Below, piece after piece: positions 46,888 to 53,093 of a DNA stretch of 53,093 bases (positions are counted from its first letter, which is position 1; every line of letters begins with the position of its first letter). This stretch comes from Chitinophagaceae bacterium (GTDB lineage Bacteria; Bacteroidota; Bacteroidia; Chitinophagales; Chitinophagaceae). A program made the position numbers and the translations under genes. Under the pieces are notes generated by a model that was given only the letters and a program-made list of their open reading frames with translations, searched no databases and was not told the DNA's origin. The DNA lies in the NCBI GenBank assembly GCA_025934485.1, contig JAICXX010000025.1:1-53093 (forward strand), read 5' to 3'.

Positions 46888-49800
46888 GGTCTGAAATTAT
46901 TTAAGGTGATACTCATTAAGCCGACAACCACATCCCGGGCGATGGTGCTGAGGACGAGGTGGTCGAGTGTTTTATGCGGATCGAGGGGCATATCGAGCAC
47001 GGTGGCGGCGCCGCCGTCGATGGCCGTATTGGTAAGACCTTTGATGGAGGTCCATTTTTGGGGTTCGTTACTAATGAGGCCGGTCTTTAAATAGACGCGA
47101 AAGGGATGCGGCGCACCCGTGGTGAAGGCCGGTGGTGCTTCATAGTAATCTTCTTCGATGGGCCACCATGTCGATGGATTGATGAGTTCCAGTGTATCGG
47201 TAGAGTGATCGGTGTAACTTATTACGATGCGACCATTCGTCATGCGGCTTTGCATCGGGTTAGTGCTGCCGGCCATGAGGAACCAGGCGTGCGAGGCATG
47301 GCCTTGTAGTGGGATGGACACCCTGGCGGGATAGTTATCCCAACGCGAGGTGAAGATGACATTGGGGCCTGTTGCAGGAGTTGTCAGAGGGATGCGATTG
47401 GGTAACATGATCTTGCCCCCGGAACGCCTAAGACCCGTGTCGTCGATGTTTGCCGTTACGAGCGGATAGCACCAGTTGCCGATGCCCTGGGTGGGCAGCT
47501 GGAGCGTCGGCGTTTTGGGGCGGGGACTCAGGTATTGGTTTTTGAAGATGTCGGTGACGGCAGCGTTGAAATATGGGGTGAGGTTGATCGTTTCGGTGTG
47601 GGCGGTGATGGTGGCGGTTGTAGGAGCCGGGGATGGCGGGGTTTTGTGGACGATGGGCATCCACCAGGTGGCGGAATCGTGCGTAAAATGGAGAAAGCCC
47701 GGTGTGTCACTGAAATTTTGAATGCCGGTGAGGTTCGAGTCGGGATAGCTCACGATGATATCATACTGTTTTGCCGGCGGGGCGGTGATCTCGATGACGG
47801 GGGCGCCGATGGCTAAGGGGTCGTAGGTGTATTGCCCGGGGTGACCGTTGACGGTGATGGCGGGGGGAGAACTGGAGCGGGCCTTGATGCGAAGACGGAG
47901 GGTGAGCGGATGTGCGAAGTTCGGGCTGATGTGATAATGATCGTGTTCGTAGTCGATCTCAAGATCCGGAATATGAAGTGACGCGTAGGGCCATTGCGCG
48001 GGCCAGCCGGGGGTGATCGTCAGCGTATCGTGGAGGACATCGGGTTCGATACCAAAGAGTCCTTCGACCAGGCTGCGGGCGGCGACGCCGATGGGGTCGG
48101 CGAAATCGCGGTAGAGTTCGCCTCGGGCGATATCATACGCCGAGATCTGTTCGAAGTTACCGGGGGAGGAGCCGAGGTACATACTTTCCAGGAGTGCACC
48201 TTTCCAGAGCGGGAAAGCCTCGTCGGATCGGCCGCCCTGCCAATAGGCCAGTGCGGTTTGCAGGGATTCCGCCAGCACGACATTATTGAGGGACCACGTA
48301 TAGGGTTGCCAGTTAGTTGTACTGAGGGTATAAAGTGTTGTGTCGTCGAGGCCTTTTGCGCGAATGGGAATGTGTGGGATATCCGTGTCGATGTAGTGCA
48401 GTGCCTGCCAGGCCATGAAGGGGGTGGTTGTCTTCGAGTCGATGGCCTGGTAGACGGTCCAGACAGCGGCGGAGGGATGGACGAGGGGTGCGGTAGTACT
48501 ACCATCGGGCCAGTCGATGTATTCCGCATAGGTGCCTTTGTCTTGTAGCCAGAGTTTGGTGCGCATGGCATGGAGGATATGGGCGGCCTCCTTGGCATAG
48601 GGCTTGGGGTCTTCACCGATGAGGGGTCCAAGGTCGGCAGCGAGGAGGTTGGCGCGATAGTTATATGCCGAGGAATGTGTCACCCCGCCCCCACCGTAGT
48701 CGAGGGCATCGCTGGCCCAGATGCAGGCGTAGGCATCGTACAAGCCGTCACCATCCGCGTCGAAGTTCCGTTTTTCCCAGGCGAGGTGGCGTTGCAGGAC
48801 GGGCCACATTTGTTTTATGTAGGCTGTATCGCCGGTCCAGTAAAAATGTGTCAGCAGCTGATCGATGAACACGAGGTTCATATCGTAGTGATGTGGACGG
48901 AAGTCGCCGTTAGGATTGCGACAGATATATCCGCTGCTGAAGAGCGAAGTGCCGAGTTTTTCCTGCTGCCGGGCCAGATGCAATGTGGTATCGGCTACTA
49001 CGGGACCTTGGGCTGGTGTGGTGAGCTGAGAAAGGGTATAGCTTGAAAAATGTTGGCGGGCGCGATCATGCCAGCCGAGGAGGTCGGCGACATAGGGTCC
49101 CCGCCAGCCGGGCAGGCGTTGGCGCCAGGCTATGGCGCCATGCAGATAGGTAGGGGCTTCCCAGATGGCGTCCGCGGCGATGGCCAGCGTGCCGCCGAGG
49201 GTATTCAGATAGGGATCGGGGGTTTGGAGCTTGACGCGGGCCGCGAGGGTCGAGCGTTTTGTCTCGGCCGCGGCGAAGATGGACGGGAGGTCGGTGAGAG
49301 GTTTGGAGGTTGAAGCGGGATTGAAGATCAGCAGGTATTGTGGTGCCGTCAGGGGGAACATGCTATGAAGAATGCCGTTGATGTCCGCGATGGTACCGGG
49401 AAAGTGGCCAGACAGCCTTTTGTTGCTGGCATAGGAAAGCTCGAAGGTGTTATCGGATGTCGAATAGTGATCACCTGCCAGGACAGCGGTGTCGATATCG
49501 AAGGAAGATTCGGGGTCGGCGCCGAGATCGCCATCGCGGGAAAATTTTTTGCCCGAGGCGCCGCCGTAGTTGGCGATCAGCATTGTTTGCGGGTCGATGC
49601 TGTCCGAGGTCAAGCGGATGATGAGGCCTTCGGCATCGGCGAGGGCTTCGACGGCGAGCCGGAGGGTGCCTTTGCCGAGGAGTGGGTCGCGGATCTCGTA
49701 TAGCATCGCGCCAGGGCGGTATGCTGCTTTTATGTATTGCGCCGTCTTGAGCGAATGGGTGGCGGCACCACGCACGAGTGAAAAGCTCAGGTTGCCGCCC

Positions 49801-50057
49801 ATGCCGGGCATGTAGAGGGCGAATTCGGGTAAGTCGCCGGCTTCGACGCGGAACGCGGTGTTAGTGCCATAGAGAGCGCGGTTGAAACGATGGGTGCCGT
49901 TCGTGATGACGAAGTCCGAGCCCTCGGGGTGATAGCGGAGGGTACGGGATGGGAGGGCGAGTTCCCGGGCGGAAAGCATTTTGTGAGCGGGCTCCTGGGC
50001 GGCGAGGAAGGCCGGCAAGAAAATGAGACAGCTTATATGCGACCACGTCCAGCTCAT
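46884..50057 (-). CDS. DUF4450 protein with six-hairpin glycosidase-like core
   Basis: The 1057-residue exported protein (signal peptide HISCLIFLPAFLAAQ) starts with a DUF4450-type region (HRFNRALYGTNTAFRVEAGD, MPGMGGNLSFSL). The middle (about 300-680) is an (alpha/alpha)6-like barrel (ADAIWEAPTYLHGAIAWRQR, YDMNLVFIDQLLTHFYWTGD, FDADGDGLYDAYACIWASDA), and beta-sandwich modules follow. Members occur in pectin-related loci, but I know of no confirmed activity for this subtype. The start at 50057 is inferred from the signal peptide and the ATGA overlap with GH106; the frame to 50117 is rejected. Confidence 0.82.
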   Translation of the reverse strand: MSWTWSHISCLIFLPAFLAAQEPAHKMLSARELALPSRTLRYHPEGSDFVITNGTHRFNRALYGTNTAFRVEAGDLPEFALYMPGMGGNLSFSLVRGAATHSLKTAQYIKAAYRPGAMLYEIRDPLLGKGTLRLAVEALADAEGLIIRLTSDSIDPQTMLIANYGGASGKKFSRDGDLGADPESSFDIDTAVLAGDHYSTSDNTFELSYASNKRLSGHFPGTIADINGILHSMFPLTAPQYLLIFNPASTSKPLTDLPSIFAAAETKRSTLAARVKLQTPDPYLNTLGGTLAIAADAIWEAPTYLHGAIAWRQRLPGWRGPYVADLLGWHDRARQHFSSYTLSQLTTPAQGPVVADTTLHLARQQEKLGTSLFSSGYICRNPNGDFRPHHYDMNLVFIDQLLTHFYWTGDTAYIKQMWPVLQRHLAWEKRNFDADGDGLYDAYACIWASDALDYGGGGVTHSSAYNYRANLLAADLGPLIGEDPKPYAKEAAHILHAMRTKLWLQDKGTYAEYIDWPDGSTTAPLVHPSAAVWTVYQAIDSKTTTPFMAWQALHYIDTDIPHIPIRAKGLDDTTLYTLSTTNWQPYTWSLNNVVLAESLQTALAYWQGGRSDEAFPLWKGALLESMYLGSSPGNFEQISAYDIARGELYRDFADPIGVAARSLVEGLFGIEPDVLHDTLTITPGWPAQWPYASLHIPDLEIDYEHDHYHISPNFAHPLTLRLRIKARSSSPPAITVNGHPGQYTYDPLAIGAPVIEITAPPAKQYDIIVSYPDSNLTGIQNFSDTPGFLHFTHDSATWWMPIVHKTPPSPAPTTATITAHTETINLTPYFNAAVTDIFKNQYLSPRPKTPTLQLPTQGIGNWCYPLVTANIDDTGLRRSGGKIMLPNRIPLTTPATGPNVIFTSRWDNYPARVSIPLQGHASHAWFLMAGSTNPMQSRMTNGRIVISYTDHSTDTLELINPSTWWPIEEDYYEAPPAFTTGAPHPFRVYLKTGLISNEPQKWTSIKGLTNTAIDGGAATVLDMPLDPHKTLDHLVLSTIARDVVVGLMSITLNNFRP

Positions 50058-52813
50058 ATCGGTTTCAGCGGGGTTAACGTGACGGGGCCAAGCAATCCTG
50101 AAGCCATGGGGGTCCATTGCGAAGCATTGAAAAGACCGTCAGGTCCCCGATCCGCCTTGTTGTGAGCCGGGAAATTGGTGTTATAGAATTTCTTCCAGGG
50201 GATGCCCTTGCGATCCATGTCTTCGATACGATTGACCATGCCGTTGGAGACGATCACTTCGAGTGTATTGCGTGCATGCAGCTCTGCCGCGGATATTGTC
50301 AGGCGGAAGTCGGGGCCAACGAGGGTGGCCAGTTTTTGGCCATTGAGGCGGATCTCGGCGGTGCGGGAGACTTTACCGAGATCGAGTAACCAGGCTTTTA
50401 GGGCTGATGCCGGGTGTTTGCTTACGGCAGCTGAGCCGGGGCGGGTGAAGGTGAGGGTATAGCGCGCGGTACCAGAGAAGGATTTATAGGTATCGCCGGG
50501 GAGGTCGGTCCAGGAGCCGGGCTGTTTTAGGGTCGCAGTCGGCGGGAGTGTGGGACCGCCGGAAAGGAATTCGAGCCGCCAGGGGCCTTGCAGGGCGATG
50601 GGGTCGCCGGCGGGTTTATAATAAGGAAACGGCGGGCTTGTCACTCCGGTGTTGGTCGCGACGATACAGGACTGGCCGGGTTGCAGCTGTAGATAGATGC
50701 TATGGTCGCGCGTAGTGGCGATGCCTTTTTCGCCGGTGAGCGGATCGAAGATCGCGGCGTCGTGGAAAGCCACGGCGAGGGGTGCATAGCCGGCGAAGGG
50801 GTTGCTGTTATGGTTGACGATAAAATAGATATGGCCATTGCCGTTGGCCCGGCGAACGTATTCGAGACTGTCGTCGACCATGGTTTCGCGGGTGAGACCG
50901 GAGAGCAGGGCGGGCAGGGCGGCTCTGACATTGAATTTTGCCTGCTGTATCAGCTGTTGAAAGGCCGTCGTACGTTGCGCGAGGTTGCTTAGACCGGGAG
51001 GGCTTGAAGGAAGAGATTTGTAGACCAGAACCGGAATGCCGAGGGTGGTGAGTTTTTGCAATGCCTCGACGGAGATGTATTTACAATCCGGCAGGACGAT
51101 GGCGCGGTAGTGGGTAGGTGAGGTTAAGGCCTGGACCTGTTTGTCGGAGATATAGTCAAACGAATAACCATGGTTTTGCAAGAACTCCGCGCATTCTTTG
51201 AATCCCGTACCGGTGAATTCGGGGTCCATGCGATCATAGTGTTTCAGTAGTGCTTCACCGGGTTCGGACCAGCTGTCGTAGATGGGATAATACAGCAGGA
51301 TGTCGTTATCGGGTTGACCTTCCTGCAGGAAGCTTTGGATGCGGGCGACATATTGATTCAGGGCAGAGAAGGCGGACCAATCGGGATCGTTAGGAGTAAA
51401 GTGCACGGAGGCGTAGAAAAGCCAGCCTGGCCAGGGGTCGCTTTTGGGCGTATAGGCGGTGCCGTGATATAGTACGTGGTTCACACCACCGAGCCAGTAT
51501 TTATCGAGCGCCGTTTTTACATCGGCATAGGAGCTGAGAAAATGTTCATCGAGCCAGGTAACGCTTTCCGAAGACGCGAGCGGCTTGCCGGTGACGTGTG
51601 CGACCGATGTAGCAAATTTATAGCGGAGGATATCGGCACCTTCGGTTTCGGGGATATCGCTGGCGGCATAGAGATCGAGGATATTGGCAGGAGAACCGTG
51701 GGCCTGGTCGCGGATCATGGCGCCCCTGCTATGGGCCCAATCGTGCCAGGGTTGGGTGAATTGTTCGAGCAGGAGGTCGGAGATAGTCTCGCGGTAATCG
51801 CAGAGGACGCGGGCATTGTTGTCGGGCCCGTCGCTGCCGAACAAGGCGGGAAGGTGTTCGCGGAGATCATAGCCGCGATGTCTGCGGAAAGCTTCGAAGA
51901 AATCGGCGGTCCAATTAGACTGACCGCGGGAGTCGTCGACCTCGTAGCTGTCGTTGAAGAAACAACGGAGATAAGACAGATCGCGGTTGCCGAAGGCGGT
52001 ATCGAAACGGCTGAGGTATTTGCGGAGGGCGGTGGAGGAGAAGTGGTCGATGACATTCCCTTCGGCGCCGGGAGCGGCTCTTTCCACCATCTTGCCATGC
52101 CAGCCGAGGAAGAGACCGTAAAGGGTCCAACTGGCTCCCGGCGGTGCGGTCCAGTCGAGGTGGCCATTGGGATCGACCTTCGCGGTGAGGTCGATGGCTT
52201 TGCCGTCGGTGGAATAGGCCATCAGTGTTTGGAGTGGAAGCAGGCGTGGAAAGCGTACCTGGAAGAGTGACAGGGCCTGGAGGTCTTTGTTAGCGAATAC
52301 GGGCGCCACCAGCTGATCGATGGTCACATGGCGGCCGTCCGTGTGGACATAGGGCTCCTGGTGGTAGGCGATGGTATCCGCGCAGGCGGAACCCCCTTTT
52401 ACGGTCCAGATCTTATGGAACATCTCGCGGCAGGCGTATGTAGAGTCGATAAGCGGGCCGCCGCCAAAAGGCCAGCCGGTGCCGGTGGTCATATCGATGC
52501 CCAGTCCGAGACGTTTGGCTTCGCCAAGCGTGAAGGAGAACAGGTCCATCCAGGCAGGTGAGAGATAACTGATAAAATGGTCCTCATAGCCGTGGACGCC
52601 ATAGATGGGAGTAAGCTCAAGGCCGCCGAGACCGGCGGCCTTGTATTGTTCAAGATTCCATCGAAGGTTTTGGCTATCGACCGCATTGCCCATCCACCAC
52701 CAGCGGGTCCAGGGTTTTGTTTGCGCGGTGATGCAGGGCCATTGCAGCTGGGCGTGGGAGGTGAGTCCCGCGAGTAAGATGGCGATGAGAAGGCGGGTAC
52801 GCGGGTGATTCAT
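50054..52813 (-). CDS. GH106 alpha-L-rhamnosidase
   Basis: The 919-residue exported enzyme (signal peptide LLIAILLAGLTSHAQ) begins with the GH106 mark TRWWWMGNAVD, then GLGIDMTTGTGWPFGGGPL, FFNDSYEVDDSRGQSNWTAD and ASSESVTWLDEH (candidate catalytic acids), with a C-terminal jelly-roll/GH2-type sugar-binding region (KAWLLDLGKVSRTAEIRLNG). GH106 enzymes cut alpha-L-rhamnose from rhamnogalacturonan side chains or backbone ends. The ATG at 52813 is chosen because the signal peptide starts there; it lies 4 nt after the stop of the PL22-like gene. Confidence 0.93.
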   Translation of the reverse strand: MNHPRTRLLIAILLAGLTSHAQLQWPCITAQTKPWTRWWWMGNAVDSQNLRWNLEQYKAAGLGGLELTPIYGVHGYEDHFISYLSPAWMDLFSFTLGEAKRLGLGIDMTTGTGWPFGGGPLIDSTYACREMFHKIWTVKGGSACADTIAYHQEPYVHTDGRHVTIDQLVAPVFANKDLQALSLFQVRFPRLLPLQTLMAYSTDGKAIDLTAKVDPNGHLDWTAPPGASWTLYGLFLGWHGKMVERAAPGAEGNVIDHFSSTALRKYLSRFDTAFGNRDLSYLRCFFNDSYEVDDSRGQSNWTADFFEAFRRHRGYDLREHLPALFGSDGPDNNARVLCDYRETISDLLLEQFTQPWHDWAHSRGAMIRDQAHGSPANILDLYAASDIPETEGADILRYKFATSVAHVTGKPLASSESVTWLDEHFLSSYADVKTALDKYWLGGVNHVLYHGTAYTPKSDPWPGWLFYASVHFTPNDPDWSAFSALNQYVARIQSFLQEGQPDNDILLYYPIYDSWSEPGEALLKHYDRMDPEFTGTGFKECAEFLQNHGYSFDYISDKQVQALTSPTHYRAIVLPDCKYISVEALQKLTTLGIPVLVYKSLPSSPPGLSNLAQRTTAFQQLIQQAKFNVRAALPALLSGLTRETMVDDSLEYVRRANGNGHIYFIVNHNSNPFAGYAPLAVAFHDAAIFDPLTGEKGIATTRDHSIYLQLQPGQSCIVATNTGVTSPPFPYYKPAGDPIALQGPWRLEFLSGGPTLPPTATLKQPGSWTDLPGDTYKSFSGTARYTLTFTRPGSAAVSKHPASALKAWLLDLGKVSRTAEIRLNGQKLATLVGPDFRLTISAAELHARNTLEVIVSNGMVNRIEDMDRKGIPWKKFYNTNFPAHNKADRGPDGLFNASQWTPMASGLLGPVTLTPLKPI

Positions 52814-52817
52814 CAGC

Positions 52818-53093
52818 TTACGATTTTTTGCATTCGACGGCATAAACTTCTTCCTTTCCTTCAAAGTTAGCGCGGAAGATGACCCATTTTCCATCCGGTG
52901 AAAAATGGACGTTGGGTTCGAGCTTATACTGTTGGTCCTTCATATTGACCAGTCTTTCCGAAACAAAATGATCTCCTTCCGGCCGGAAGAGATAGATCCA
53001 GCGGCCGTTTTTGGCGTGGGCCACCTGGGTGTCGTTGCCGCCGTCGCCGCAGAACAGCTTTTCGTCCGGGGATACGTTGAAGTGGATAGACCA
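52818..53093 (-). CDS. PL22 oligogalacturonate lyase-like protein, 5' part outside the window
   Basis: Only the last 91 residues are present, open to the right edge. They end a seven-bladed propeller: WSIHFNVSPDEKLFCGDGGN, then HAKNGRWIYLFRPEGDHFVS, ERLVNMKDQQYKLEPNVHFS and DGKWVIFRANFEGKEEVYAV. This is the C-terminal pattern of bacterial oligogalacturonate lyases and relatives (His of the HFN motif is a metal ligand in the family). PL22 breaks unsaturated or saturated oligogalacturonides. It is upstream of, and probably cotranscribed with, GH106 (4 nt apart). The first gene of this operon must lie outside the window. Confidence 0.85.
   Translation of the reverse strand, partial: WSIHFNVSPDEKLFCGDGGNDTQVAHAKNGRWIYLFRPEGDHFVSERLVNMKDQQYKLEPNVHFSPDGKWVIFRANFEGKEEVYAVECKKS

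Overview
The window looks like a chromosomal segment of a Bacteroidota bacterium, most likely a soil or plant-associated Chitinophagaceae member with a fairly GC-rich genome. The evidence is the Bacteroidota-type promoter boxes (-7 of the form TAnnTTTG), the many families typical of this group (GH78, GH106, GH2/DUF4982, DUF4450, DUF1080, MarR-GNAT fusion, UxaA with N-terminal SAF domain) and dense operons with ATGA start/stop overlaps. No tRNA, rRNA, IS element, phage gene or CRISPR array was seen.

Layout. (1) 1-2747, minus: a GH78 alpha-L-rhamnosidase cut by the left edge. (2) 2928-9749: single genes and pairs, namely a LiaF-like membrane protein, an NmrA-like NAD(P)-binding protein, a DUF1080 + GMC oxidoreductase pair suggesting 3-keto-glycoside chemistry, an autoregulated-looking MarR-GNAT protein and a PDZ aspartyl protease. 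(3) 9934-11331: a predicted membrane-spanning one-component regulator (DNA-binding N-terminus, one TM helix, PKD-like and lectin-like exterior). (4) 11394-18412: a TetR regulator and a six-gene TolC/HlyD/ABC export operon resembling E. coli cecR-ybhGFSR, with the same 16-bp palindrome in front of the regulator and of the operon. (5) 18451-21802: a DUF2846-like secreted protein, an AraC regulator and a serine hydrolase. (6) 21804-32740, minus: an 11-gene sugar-acid operon (FucP permease, mutarotase, two SDRs, FAH hydrolase, lactonase, Zn-ADH, KdgK, KDPG aldolase, UxaB, UxaA). (7) 32853-34348, minus: a RelE/ParE-type toxin-antitoxin pair and a degenerate TraB/GumN protein. (8) 34487-53093, minus: an eight-gene pectin (rhamnogalacturonan) operon: PL22, GH106, DUF4450, GH28, CE12, a GH2/six-hairpin fusion, a GH105/CE15-like fusion and GH2/DUF4982, nearly all translationally coupled.

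How the parts may work together. The enzymes at the right cut a rhamnogalacturonan-type pectin into rhamnose, unsaturated and saturated uronic acids and neutral sugars. The catabolic operon carries the front half of the non-phosphorylating L-fucose route (dehydrogenase, lactonase) and its back end (keto-deoxy-fuconate dehydrogenase, FAH hydrolase), joined to the hexuronate route (UxaB, UxaA, KdgK, KDPG aldolase) through a Zn-dependent alcohol dehydrogenase. Neither L-fuconate dehydratase nor UxaC isomerase is in the window. The simplest reading is that the operon handles both L-fucose and L-galactose, the latter through L-galactonate and D-tagaturonate.

The most unusual non-coding features are two families of short intercistronic repeats, one of which includes the stop codon of the upstream gene; a promoter-like element of about 32 nt shared by fucP and the TraB-like gene at almost the same distance from the start codon; a pseudoknot-capable leader before kdgK; and a 10-codon relic of an SDR gene start inside the fucose operon.
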